Positions 51,953-59,805 of a DNA stretch of 64,000 nt are shown here, in pieces. Both the position numbers and the translations under genes were made by a program. The stretch is taken from the NCBI GenBank assembly GCA_964344765.1, contig CAYFOM010000001.1, forward strand, positions 1-64,000. Direction: 5' to 3'. The stretch's first letter is position 1; every line of letters begins with the position of its first letter. The stretch is from JACNIZ01 sp964344765 (GTDB taxonomy: Bacteria; Planctomycetota; UBA1135). The notes under the pieces are model-generated. The model saw only the letters and a list, made by a program, of their open reading frames with translations. It did no database searches and was not told where the DNA came from.

Positions 51953-53170
51953 CTATTGACCGCCCAACTTCACCGCTTCACCCGACGCCACCGCATCGCG
52001 TGCGGCAATACCTGCAAGCGTAGCCGACAAAGCATCGGCCGCCGAGCAATCCGGCTCGCCGCCTTCGACCACCTTGGTGAGGAAGCTGTGCAGCGAGTAA
52101 TACAGCTCGCTTTGCTCCATGCCCAAATTGGTATCGGGTTTGCCTTGTTCGGCCAGCTTGGTGGCGTTGGCGAGCAGCACAAAACCCTCATCTTCGTGGA
52201 AGCGTTCGCGGCGTGCATATACCTCCCACCCTTGGGTCGCGGCATCGGCTTCTTTGAACAACCACGCGTACCGGCCGGCGAGGCGGAAGCTGCCGTGACT
52301 GCCGAGGATCTGCATTTCATCGCCGCCCAACGACGACGCCAAGGTCAGTTCTTGCTGCAAGCGAACCTCGTCTTCAAACAAGTACTCCAGCTGCACTGAA
52401 TCCGGCACGCGGCGACGGTCGCGCCAACTGCGGATGTCGCCCCAACCGGAAACTTGAATCGCACTCTTACCGGTAATCCACTCCAGCGTGTGAATGTGGT
52501 GGCTACCAATTTCGCCTTCCAACCCAGCCGAACGTTTCGGGTCCAGCTTCCAATTCAGAGCTTGCTGACGCTTGGCGGTCGGCGCCGATTCCATCCACGA
52601 GGTGCGCTTGCGCCAGTGGGCGCGCATCGAAACCAATCCACGCGCTGCGCCCGAACGGTAAACGTTGCGACAGCGCTGATAAAGCGGACTGGATCGCGCA
52701 GTAAAGCCAGCAGCAAACAACTTGTCTTGCGCACCGACCTCATCAACCAGCGCCTTCGATTCTTCGGCGGTATGCGCAAGCGGCGCCTCGCAATAAACCG
52801 GCAAGCCCTGTTTCAGCGCCGCCATCGCCAACTCGCGGTGCAAGTGAGTGGGCGTCGCCAAAATGATCGCGTCGACGCCACCGGCGGCAAGAAGTTCGGC
52901 GCCGCTTTCATATACGGTGGCTTCCGGCGCGCGCCGTGCACCGCGCTTACGCCGGCCTTTATCGACGTCGGCGATGGAAACTACTTTGGCGCCTTCCATC
53001 GTCGCCAGCTCTTCCAAAGCGGTGTTGCCGCGGTGACCGGTGCCGATCACACCGACTTTTACTTCGGCAGTCAACGGCGGAGGGATCATCGCTTCCAGCT
53101 CCGGGGTCAAAGCCAGCGCGGCCAAACCACCGGTGGCTTGGCGGAGAAAATTGCGGCGATCAAGAGTCAC
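51953..53170 (-). CDS. Tat-exported Gfo/Idh/MocA-family protein with altered EKP motif
   Basis: A 405-residue Gfo/Idh protein. The Tat signal is LDRRNFLRQATGGLAALAL. The Rossmann motif is VKVGVIGTGHRGNTALEEL. The family EKP motif, whose Lys is catalytic, reads YCEAPLAHT here, so that Lys is replaced by Ala. The C-terminal beta domain runs from about residue 165. It is the last gene of a five-gene sugar operon; its start overlaps the ApbE gene stop by ATGA. It may be a partner subunit or use altered chemistry rather than act as a standard dehydrogenase. Confidence 0.85.
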   Translation of the reverse strand: MTLDRRNFLRQATGGLAALALTPELEAMIPPPLTAEVKVGVIGTGHRGNTALEELATMEGAKVVSIADVDKGRRKRGARRAPEATVYESGAELLAAGGVDAIILATPTHLHRELAMAALKQGLPVYCEAPLAHTAEESKALVDEVGAQDKLFAAGFTARSSPLYQRCRNVYRSGAARGLVSMRAHWRKRTSWMESAPTAKRQQALNWKLDPKRSAGLEGEIGSHHIHTLEWITGKSAIQVSGWGDIRSWRDRRRVPDSVQLEYLFEDEVRLQQELTLASSLGGDEMQILGSHGSFRLAGRYAWLFKEADAATQGWEVYARRERFHEDEGFVLLANATKLAEQGKPDTNLGMEQSELYYSLHSFLTKVVEGGEPDCSAADALSATLAGIAARDAVASGEAVKLGGQ

Positions 53171-53958
53171 GGTATTTGTTTCCAGGCGAAGGAATCAGAG
53201 GTTTGGAGGAGCAGAGCGGTGGACCAGGCGTCGGCGGTGGCGGCGGGACGAGTGTGAAGCGAATCGGGGTCGTCCACTTCGCCAGCTGAGCACAATGCCG
53301 CCGCCATTCGCGGGCGACGGAGGGGGCTACCACTGGCGGGGTTGATGATATGGCAGGTGGGGGCGTCGGGGGAGCCGTCGTCGGCAAAAGTATGCGACAC
53401 GCCGAGGGCCTGATTGTGTAACCAAGTGCCGGCGACGTCGCCGATTTCGATTTTCCAACCGCGCTGATCGGGAGGTGAACCGATCGCGCGCATCGAACTG
53501 CTGCCGCCTTGAATCATCGCCGATTCGATTTCGCCATCCAGCAAAACTTCGGCCGCTAAATCAATGGCCCAACCCTTGGCAATGCCACCGAGGTCGAGTT
53601 GCAAATCCGGATGATGAAATTGAACACGCCGGTGATTGGAGTCCAATTCCACGTCTTGAAAGCGCCCGAATGCCGGATCAAAAGCGCCATCGGTTTCAGC
53701 GACCATGCGTGAGCAGAGTTGCAGCAAATCAAAGACGTCGGCGGGTACTTGCACCGGACCTTTCGCCGCGCGCTGATTGATGCGGCTTAACCAGCTATCC
53801 GGGTCATAAAAATTAAAGCGCTTCTCAGCCGCTTCAATTTCCGCCAACGCCTCCAGCCCTACAGCACGAAGCCGCGCAGTTTGTTGCTGCACGGCTTCAA
53901 AATCTTGCGAGTCGGCGTCGGCCTCACCATGCAACACCACGTCGAAACGGGTGCGCAT
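53167..53958 (-). CDS. ApbE-family FAD:protein FMN transferase
   Basis: About 263 residues from ATG 53958 (MRTRFDVVLHG). A TTG at 53973 could also start it, since LTSFAMRTRF fits the family N-terminus. Landmarks are ETDGAFDPAFGRF, the metal/FAD site LDLGGIAKGWAIDLAA, the acidic C-terminal site ATADAWSTALLLQ and GGSSSMRAIGS. The enzyme attaches FMN to Thr or Ser of exported redox proteins. No lipoprotein signal is visible. It lies between two Gfo/Idh genes in the sugar operon, which suggests a flavinylated partner, but no flavinylation target is evident in the window. Confidence 0.85.
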   Translation of the reverse strand: MRTRFDVVLHGEADADSQDFEAVQQQTARLRAVGLEALAEIEAAEKRFNFYDPDSWLSRINQRAAKGPVQVPADVFDLLQLCSRMVAETDGAFDPAFGRFQDVELDSNHRRVQFHHPDLQLDLGGIAKGWAIDLAAEVLLDGEIESAMIQGGSSSMRAIGSPPDQRGWKIEIGDVAGTWLHNQALGVSHTFADDGSPDAPTCHIINPASGSPLRRPRMAAALCSAGEVDDPDSLHTRPAATADAWSTALLLQTSDSFAWKQIP

Positions 53959-53996
53959 GGCGAAGCTGGTCAACTGCAGCGAACCATCAGCTGCGT

Positions 53997-55322
53997 TTAA
54001 ACCGGGCTGGCCTTCAGCGTCTTGGGATCGAACTGGAATGACTTGCCCTCCCACATGGAACGCGTAGCCAAGTCAACGGCGACGACAACCTTGGTGCCCA
54101 ATTCCACCGAGCTGAACGGCTCGCGGCGATCCTTGACCGCTTCCATCCAATCCAAGCGCAGCATGTCTTGGTCGGCGACGTGCTTGGCCGGGATATCCAG
54201 CGGTTCGTGATCATCCGAGAAGATGCGCTCCGGCTGCACGCGGCAGTTGGTGCCGCCGAGGTACATCGTGCCTTCGTGACCGCGAATCATCGTTTCCAAG
54301 CCTTGCTCGTTGCAGGTCGAGCCGGCGACGATCATCGTGTGGCCATCTTCAAACTGCACCGTCATGTTGACTTGGTCGTGGTTTTCCATCGCCAGGTCAA
54401 TGTGATGGTGACCGGTTGCCGTCACCCGCACCGGCCAAGTTGCGTCGAGGGCAAACATCACCGGCGTCATTTGGTGCACCAGCAAGTCGCCGACAATGCC
54501 GGTCGAGAAATCCTTGTAGCGACGCCAGCGCGCAAACACCTTCGGATCCCATTCGCGCGGACCCATCCAACCGAGCCACTCATCCCAATCCAAATTGGTG
54601 TTCGGGTCCCACTGCGGATCCAGACCATAGTAATTCCATTCACCGGTGGTCGAGTTGCGGCAGTAACTGGTTTGGCTCCAGATCGGCTTGCCGATTTCAC
54701 CTTCGGCAATCAAGCGCCGCGCATCGCGGAACTTCGACAACGCCATCTTTTGCGTGCCGACGCAGAAAACGCGATCGGAATTCTTGACGACTTCGCGCAG
54801 TTGCATCGCATGTTCGGTGCGCAACGTCATCGGCTTCTCAAGGTAGACGTCTTTGCCGGCCTTAATCGCATCCATCGCATTGATGTGATGCTGGTGCTCC
54901 GGCGTCGCAATCAATACGCAATCCACGTCTTCGCGTTCCAGCAAGTCGTGATACCGGCGATAACCATCAACGGTCACGCCCTCCTGCGTCTTCTTGGTGC
55001 GCGCAACATTCAACGCGTTATCTAAGCGCGGCTGGCAGACGTCGGCCAGTGCGATGATGTCGTAATCGGCTTTGGATTCACCTTTCAGATCGCAGAAGCG
55101 ATGAATGTGACCGGTGCCCATGCCGCCGGTGCCGATCACCGCCATGCCGATGCGCTCATTCGCGCCGACAATGCGCTTGTAATTGGCAGCGCTAATGCCC
55201 GGAGTTGCAGCTGCAGCAGCCACCACCCCCGTGGTCTTGAGGAACTTGCGGCGGCTGGCGCCGGAATCCGACGAAGCCTTGCGCTCGTCGCGAGTGGGTT
55301 GAGTGCGTTTGGAATCAGACAT
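53997..55322 (-). CDS. Tat-exported Gfo/Idh/MocA-family oxidoreductase
   Basis: A 441-residue oxidoreductase. I start at ATG 55322 (MSDSKRTQ); the longer frame lies within the permease gene. The Tat signal is ASRRKFLKTTGVVAAAAATPG. The Rossmann motif GMAVIGTGGMGTGHI and the catalytic motif VYLEKPMTLR are intact. It probably uses a tightly bound NAD(P) to oxidise a sugar ring hydroxyl in the periplasm, as in 3-keto-glycoside routes. Its start overlaps the permease stop by 8 bases. Confidence 0.9.
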   Translation of the reverse strand: MSDSKRTQPTRDERKASSDSGASRRKFLKTTGVVAAAAATPGISAANYKRIVGANERIGMAVIGTGGMGTGHIHRFCDLKGESKADYDIIALADVCQPRLDNALNVARTKKTQEGVTVDGYRRYHDLLEREDVDCVLIATPEHQHHINAMDAIKAGKDVYLEKPMTLRTEHAMQLREVVKNSDRVFCVGTQKMALSKFRDARRLIAEGEIGKPIWSQTSYCRNSTTGEWNYYGLDPQWDPNTNLDWDEWLGWMGPREWDPKVFARWRRYKDFSTGIVGDLLVHQMTPVMFALDATWPVRVTATGHHHIDLAMENHDQVNMTVQFEDGHTMIVAGSTCNEQGLETMIRGHEGTMYLGGTNCRVQPERIFSDDHEPLDIPAKHVADQDMLRLDWMEAVKDRREPFSSVELGTKVVVAVDLATRSMWEGKSFQFDPKTLKASPV

Positions 55323-56682
55323 GATCCGCGGAGGATTGAGAGCGTGGGGGGCGGTTGGGGTAAAAGGCGAGCAGCGCCGCGAGGCAGGCCGCGCTGGCCC
55401 ACATCGGGATGCTGAACAGGCGGGTGTAATCCAGCTCGGTGGCTGGAGCGCCCGCATCGGTCAGGGCGCCGTCGGCAACGGGCACGGTGGCCCATTCGGC
55501 GACCCATCCGGCGATCATCGAACCGACAATGATGCCGAGGCCGATGATGACTAAGTTGAACAACGACTGTGCACTAGCGCGTACGTCGTCGGTGGTTTCT
55601 TCATCGACAACCATGAATGCAACGAAGATGAAGCAGCCGAAGCAGAAGCCGTGCAGCGCAACCCCGGTCAGCACCGCGAAGGTGCCGAGGTCTTCGCCGT
55701 AAGCGAACAGCGCCATGCGCAGACCATAAGCCACCAAGCCGGCGGCGAGCAGGGCTTTGCGCGAGACTTGCTTGGCGACCAGCGGGATCGCGGCGAGTAC
55801 CAAGATTTCCGACATCTGGCCGATGGTCATCAAGCCGCCGCCGCCAACGCCGAAGATCTTATTGATCGAAGCGGCAGCGTCGGTTTGGAACTTGCCGAGG
55901 AAGCCGGCGGTGTGCACGAAGTAGAACTGGTGAATGCACGACACCGGAACGGCGAGCAGAAACAGCGTGAGCAACGGCTGCGCTTTGATTTCGCCAAGCG
56001 CTTCAAAGGTGGCGTTCTTTTGCGCTCCACCGGCCGGCGGCGTTGCCGGCAGCACGAAGCAGAACAAACCCATGATCACGCCGAGGATTCCGGACAAGCG
56101 GAAGGCGTCGGCCATGCCTTCGAATTGAGTGGCGGCGATGGCGTCTTTGTTGCTGACGACTCCGTCAATCAGAATTTCATCCGGCGTGTGCTGGAACAGC
56201 AACCACTGACCAATGGCAATGCCGACGGCAATCCAACCGATGGTTCCCCACACGCGCACCTTGCCGAAGTCGGCGTCGCGGTCGGGTAGATGGTGGAAAG
56301 CCAGCGAGTTGGTCAGCGAAAGCGTCGGCGAGTAAATCAGTGAGTACAGCAGCGAAAAGATCATTAAGCCGCTGAAGGTCTCGATAGTCGCAAGCTGCCA
56401 TACCAGAACACCGCCGAGTAGGTGGCTGATGCCAAGGAACTTCTCGGTGTTGAAGTAGCGGTCGGCAATTTGACCGGCGATGAACGGCGCAACAATCGCA
56501 CCGATGGCACCGACGGCGAAGATCTGACCGATTTCATCTCCGGTCATACTGCGAACGTTGGCGAGGAATGGCCACAGCAACGGCAGCCACGCGCCCCAGA
56601 TCGCGTATTGCAAAAACATCATCAGCGACAGGCGGGTTTTCACCATGCCCGGCGCCGGCGGAACGACGACGACGTCAGTCAA
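55315..56682 (-). CDS. MFS permease of the nucleoside:H+ symporter (NHS) family
   Basis: A 455-residue transporter with 12 hydrophobic segments. The N-terminus RLSLMMFLQYAIWGAWLPLL, followed by GQIFAVGAIGAIVAPFIAGQIADRYF, is typical of NHS proteins such as NupG/XapB, and the GKVRVWGTIGWI loop is conserved. The frame starts with TTG at 56682, 3 bases after the DUF1080 gene stop. In this operon it is more likely to import sugars or keto-sugars than nucleosides (inference). Confidence 0.88.
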   Translation of the reverse strand: MTDVVVVPPAPGMVKTRLSLMMFLQYAIWGAWLPLLWPFLANVRSMTGDEIGQIFAVGAIGAIVAPFIAGQIADRYFNTEKFLGISHLLGGVLVWQLATIETFSGLMIFSLLYSLIYSPTLSLTNSLAFHHLPDRDADFGKVRVWGTIGWIAVGIAIGQWLLFQHTPDEILIDGVVSNKDAIAATQFEGMADAFRLSGILGVIMGLFCFVLPATPPAGGAQKNATFEALGEIKAQPLLTLFLLAVPVSCIHQFYFVHTAGFLGKFQTDAAASINKIFGVGGGGLMTIGQMSEILVLAAIPLVAKQVSRKALLAAGLVAYGLRMALFAYGEDLGTFAVLTGVALHGFCFGCFIFVAFMVVDEETTDDVRASAQSLFNLVIIGLGIIVGSMIAGWVAEWATVPVADGALTDAGAPATELDYTRLFSIPMWASAACLAALLAFYPNRPPRSQSSADHV

Positions 56683-56685
56683 GGC

Positions 56686-57279
56686 TTACAGCTCCGTCAC
56701 GCGAATGTTGCGGTAGCGAACCGGCGACTCATCGTCGTGGTTTTGCACGCCGATGTAACCCTCCAGCGTGCGCTCGCCGGTGAACTCGTTGACCAACTCC
56801 CCATTGATGCGAATGGTGTACTGCTGGCCGACTACTTTGATCGAGTAGTGATTCCACTTACCGACGTCTTTGGTCGGCACGTGACTGGATTCTTGGAAGC
56901 TATAAACCGCGCCGGTGCGATGAATGGGCTTGCCGACGTCGCAAATTTGAATTTCGTAGCCTTCGTTAACCGCAATCCACGGATCGTCTCCCGGATTCGG
57001 GAAGCGTACAAACACGCCGGAGTTGTCGGTCGGATCTTCAACCTTCCATTCAAGCTCGAGCTCAAAATCCTTAAAGCTCTTCTCGCCGTACCACCACAAA
57101 CCCATGCCGCCTTGGGCATAAAAAGTGTCGCCTTCGACGATGAATTCACCGGGGCCGGCCATGCGCCAACCGCTCAGATCGGAGCCGTCCCAAAGGGTGT
57201 GGACGGAGCCGCCGGATTGCGGTGCTTGGCAGGCGGTACCGGCCAGCAGAATGAGTGCGGGGATCAGAGGAAACTTCAT
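56686..57279 (-). CDS. DUF1080 lipoprotein (3-keto-glycoside hydrolase type)
   Basis: A 197-residue protein. A lipobox (ALILLAGTAC) marks it as an outer or inner membrane lipoprotein. The DUF1080 concanavalin-like fold is shown by HTLWDGSDLSGWRM, FELELEWKVEDPTDNSGVFVR, GYEIQICD and HRTGAVYSF. Family members act on 3-keto-disaccharides made by Gfo/Idh oxidoreductases. It is the first gene of the operon DUF1080, permease, Gfo/Idh, ApbE, Gfo/Idh, giving a coherent set: oxidise, cleave, import. Confidence 0.88.
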   Translation of the reverse strand: MKFPLIPALILLAGTACQAPQSGGSVHTLWDGSDLSGWRMAGPGEFIVEGDTFYAQGGMGLWWYGEKSFKDFELELEWKVEDPTDNSGVFVRFPNPGDDPWIAVNEGYEIQICDVGKPIHRTGAVYSFQESSHVPTKDVGKWNHYSIKVVGQQYTIRINGELVNEFTGERTLEGYIGVQNHDDESPVRYRNIRVTEL

Positions 57280-57346
57280 TTTTTAAGGAGGGACGAACAT
57301 CATAGGCGGGGCGGTTGGGATCGCGCGAGCGAAACTCGGGCGGCGT

Positions 57347-57352
57347 TACAAT
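57347..57352 (+). promoter_or_regulatory. -10 box giving a near-leaderless mqnD message
   Basis: TACAAT eight bases before ATG 57361. Predicted +1 is about 57359, leaving a leader of two bases. Confidence 0.5.
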
Positions 57353-57360
57353 CTGGGGCC

Positions 57361-58221
57361 ATGTCCACCCCGCAAACCGTCGAAAAAACCCTGCTTCTCG
57401 GTCACAGCCCGGACCCCGATGACGCCTTCATGCACTTCGCATTGGCGGCCGATCGCTTGGATACCGGTGGCTTGACCTTCGAGCACAAGCTCGAGGACAT
57501 CGAGACGCTGAACCGCCGCGCAGTCAACGGCGAGTACGACATAACTGCCGTGTCGATCCACGGTTATGCTTTCGTTGCCGATAAGTATGCGTTGCTCAAT
57601 CACGGCGCGTCGATGGGCGAAGGCTATGGTCCGCGCATCGTTGCGCGCGAGGAGTTCAGCCTGAGCGATTTGGAGAAGGGCAAAGGCAAGCGCTTGGCCA
57701 TCCCCGGTGAATGGACGTCGGCCCACCTTGCGGCGCAAATGCGCATCGGCGAGTACGACTACGACCTGGTTGAGTTCGACCAGATCCCGGCCGCCGTCGC
57801 CGAGGGCAAGTTCGACGCCGGCCTGCTGATTCACGAAGGTCAGCTGACCTTCCAAGAGTTGGGCTTGGTGCTGCTCGAGGACCTAGGCGTCTGGTGGGGC
57901 AGCGAAACCGACGGCCTGCCGCTGCCGCTGGGTGGCAACACGGTGCGCCGCGACCACGGCGATTTGATCCCGTTCATTTCGCAGCTGCTGCAAGACTCCA
58001 TTCGCTACGGCTTGGAAAACCGCGAAGAAGCGGTCAAGTACGCGCTGCAATTCGGCCGCGATCTCGACCTGGCCAAAGCCGACGAATTCATCGGCATGTA
58101 CGTCAACGATCGCACTCTGGATTACGAAGACGAAGGCCGCGAATCGGTCAAGCTGTTCCTGCAGCGCGCCCACGACATGGGCTTGATCCCTGCGATGCCG
58201 CCGCTGGATTTCGTCCGCTAG
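57361..58221 (+). CDS. mqnD: 1,4-dihydroxy-6-naphthoate synthase (futalosine menaquinone pathway)
   Basis: A 286-residue MqnD. It converts cyclic dehypoxanthinylfutalosine to 1,4-dihydroxy-6-naphthoate in menaquinone synthesis. The N-terminal LLGHSPDPDDAFMHFAL is the family signature; DITAVSIHGYAF and FDAGLLIHEGQLTF, with the active-site His, follow. It has the periplasmic-binding-protein fold but no signal peptide. ATG 57361 is chosen because a -10 box ends 8 bases upstream; an open frame extends much further but overlaps the divergent gene. Confidence 0.93.
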   Translation: MSTPQTVEKTLLLGHSPDPDDAFMHFALAADRLDTGGLTFEHKLEDIETLNRRAVNGEYDITAVSIHGYAFVADKYALLNHGASMGEGYGPRIVAREEFSLSDLEKGKGKRLAIPGEWTSAHLAAQMRIGEYDYDLVEFDQIPAAVAEGKFDAGLLIHEGQLTFQELGLVLLEDLGVWWGSETDGLPLPLGGNTVRRDHGDLIPFISQLLQDSIRYGLENREEAVKYALQFGRDLDLAKADEFIGMYVNDRTLDYEDEGRESVKLFLQRAHDMGLIPAMPPLDFVR

Positions 58222-58240
58222 GTCGGCGCTAGCTAGTCGG

Positions 58241-58660
58241 TTAATGCTGACCGCGATCGTCTTCGATATGGAAGACGGCTTTGTGTTCGCGATAAATGCA
58301 GTTGCCGACGATTGCATCCAACCCCGCTGCGGTTGCGCTTTGCGCTGCGGCGGGGTTTTCCGTTCCGGGTTGCATCCAAACCACCTTGGCGCCGATGGCA
58401 ATGGCCGCATCGACGATAGCCGGCACATGCGGCGGCGCGCGGAAGACGTCGACGATATCCACCGGCTCGGGCACGTCGGCAAGCGTCGGGTAAATGGGGC
58501 AATCGGCGGTGGATTCCAGCACCGGATTGACGCGGTGAACCCGGTAGCCGTGTTCCTCCAGGTAGTTCGAAATCCAATGGCTGGGACGTTGCGGCTTATG
58601 GGAGTAGCCGACCACGGCGATGGCCTTGCAGCCGCGCAGGATTCGGGCGATGTCTGCCAT
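58241..58660 (-). CDS. CoA-binding protein (YccU-like)
   Basis: A 139-residue CoA-binding Rossmann protein. Landmarks are KAIAVVGYSHKPQRPSHWIS, GYRVHRVNPVLE, DIVDVFRAPPHVPAIV and VVWMQPGTENPAAA. I start at ATG 58660 because a GATAAT -10 box (58673-58668) lies 7 bases upstream and predicts a leaderless message; the longer frame reads as non-coding. The family is related to the CoA-binding domain of succinyl-CoA synthetase. The exact role is unknown. Confidence 0.88.
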   Translation of the reverse strand: MADIARILRGCKAIAVVGYSHKPQRPSHWISNYLEEHGYRVHRVNPVLESTADCPIYPTLADVPEPVDIVDVFRAPPHVPAIVDAAIAIGAKVVWMQPGTENPAAAQSATAAGLDAIVGNCIYREHKAVFHIEDDRGQH

Positions 58661-58667
58661 GGCCGCC

Positions 58668-58673
58668 ATTATC
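58668..58673 (-). promoter_or_regulatory. -10 box giving a leaderless CoA-binding protein message
   Basis: Minus-strand GATAAT. Predicted +1 is 58661, one base before ATG 58660. Confidence 0.5.
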
Positions 58674-58813
58674 CGAGTGCGCAATCTGATCCCTAGTTGG
58701 AAGACCTTCAGTTTTGACTGAAATCGGAAAAAATTATCGGTTTCTGGGGGTTTTCGGGCTTTCTTTGCCGATGACAATATGGGTTTCGCTCGCAATCCCG
58801 TCATCATTCTGTT

Positions 58814-59233
58814 TTGGAAGGCCAATCTAGTCCAGAAGCACCTGTCGTCCACGTCCTCATCTCGGAGCCTTTTTTCTGGGACAAGGTCGAAACGACCCTA
58901 TCTGCCCTAGGCAAGCTCGCTCTTGCCCCGGACTGGGAGGGCGATGTGTTGGAGCAGTTGCGCGCCGCCGAGCCGATCGCCATGGTCGTCGACTTGGAGA
59001 ATGAGCAAATCGAGGCGATTGAAATCCTGAAATCCTACCGAGCAAATGGGGCAAATGCCGAGCTGCCTATCCTTGCTTATGCCTCGCATGAGCGTGAAGA
59101 CTTGCTCGAGGCCGCTACCGAACTAGGCGCCCAATCGGTGGCTAGATCTACCTTTGCCAGCAGCCTTGTTAGGATATTGCAAAACCTGTGCGCGACGGAT
59201 TCGGATAACGGCGGCCAAGCCGAAGCCAGTTGA
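58814..59233 (+). CDS. Degenerate receiver-like protein
   Basis: A 139-residue protein with a response-regulator-like fold. VVHVLISEPFFWDKVETTLSA is in the place of beta1-alpha1, AMVVDLENEQIEAIEIL holds an Asp where the phospho-acceptor would be, and LPILAYASHEREDLLEAATELGA is beta4-alpha4. The acidic pair of beta1 and the Lys of beta5 are missing, so it is probably not phosphorylated. The frame starts with TTG at 58814. It resembles the small receiver-like proteins that serve as pseudo-receivers. Confidence 0.6.
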   Translation: MEGQSSPEAPVVHVLISEPFFWDKVETTLSALGKLALAPDWEGDVLEQLRAAEPIAMVVDLENEQIEAIEILKSYRANGANAELPILAYASHEREDLLEAATELGAQSVARSTFASSLVRILQNLCATDSDNGGQAEAS

Positions 59234-59321
59234 ATTCCTGTCGCTAGGCATTTTCTGCCAGCGTATACCTCTGCGCTTCAATTAAGACAAAGGGAATCCA
59301 TGCGATCCGGATGATATCTGG

Positions 59322-59425
59322 TAAAATGTCCGGCCGCAGTGGTGCGAGTCATCCCCATAAGCCGAGAAACGGCCATGATTGGGATCCGTAAGCCCCCTAG
59401 GCGAAATGACTTGAGACCGGCTGCG
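59322..59425 (+). ncRNA. Possible structured 5' leader RNA upstream of the ArsC-like gene
   Basis: A TAAAAT -10 box (59322-59327) predicts +1 near 59334, about 110 bases before ATG 59446. The leader can form nested helices: CGCAG/CTGCG (59335-59339 with 59421-59425), GAGTCAT/ATGACTT (59346-59352 with 59406-59412), enclosing GCCG-AGAAA-CGGC (59361-59373) and GCC-CCCTA-GGC (59392-59402), a three-way junction. I could not match it to a known riboswitch. The rest of the 212-base gap holds nothing else I can name. Confidence 0.35.
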
Positions 59426-59445
59426 TAAACACAGATCAATCCCTG

Positions 59446-59796
59446 ATGAGCGCTGTAAAACTCTACTTGAAGCCCGGCTGCAAGACCTGCCAAAAGGCGG
59501 TGGCCTATCTGGAAAAGAAGAAGCTCGATTTCGAGGCCGTGGACATCTTGGTGACCCCGCCGGCGAAGAAGCTTCTCGAGAAGGCTGTAGACGCACAAGA
59601 CCCCAAGGGTGCTTTCAACAAGCGCGCCAAGGGATACAAGGATCAGGACATCGCCAACACCGATTTCAAAACCAAGAAAGAGGTGGTTGACCTGCTGCGC
59701 GCCAACCCGGACATGATCCGTCGGCCGCTGCTGGCTCGTGGCGAGAAGGCCATCCTGGGCTTCGACGAGGCAGATTACGCCACCTTCCTCCGCTAA
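59446..59796 (+). CDS. ArsC/Spx-family thioredoxin-fold protein
   Basis: A 116-residue ArsC-like protein. The N-terminal YLKPGCKTCQKAVAYLEKK holds a C-x-x-C site, and the C-terminal DMIRRPLLARGEKAILGFDE is the ArsC-family RRP segment. Family members are arsenate reductases (glutaredoxin-dependent), Spx regulators or YffB-like proteins. The second Cys favours a redox role, but no arsenic gene is nearby. fdhD follows after 9 bases, so they are likely co-transcribed. Confidence 0.85.
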   Translation: MSAVKLYLKPGCKTCQKAVAYLEKKKLDFEAVDILVTPPAKKLLEKAVDAQDPKGAFNKRAKGYKDQDIANTDFKTKKEVVDLLRANPDMIRRPLLARGEKAILGFDEADYATFLR

Positions 59797-59805
59797 GGCG
59801 GTCGC

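Noticed and set aside
56422..57360. An mqnD reading frame extended by over 300 codons upstream
   Set aside because: The extension is antisense to the DUF1080 and permease genes; MqnD proteins begin near GHSPDPDDAF and a -10 box precedes ATG 57361.
59334..59445. Hammerhead, fluoride or c-di-GMP motif in the leader before the ArsC-like gene
   Set aside because: A CGAAA occurs, but the CUGAUGA of hammerheads is missing, and the conserved cores of the fluoride and c-di-GMP riboswitches are absent.
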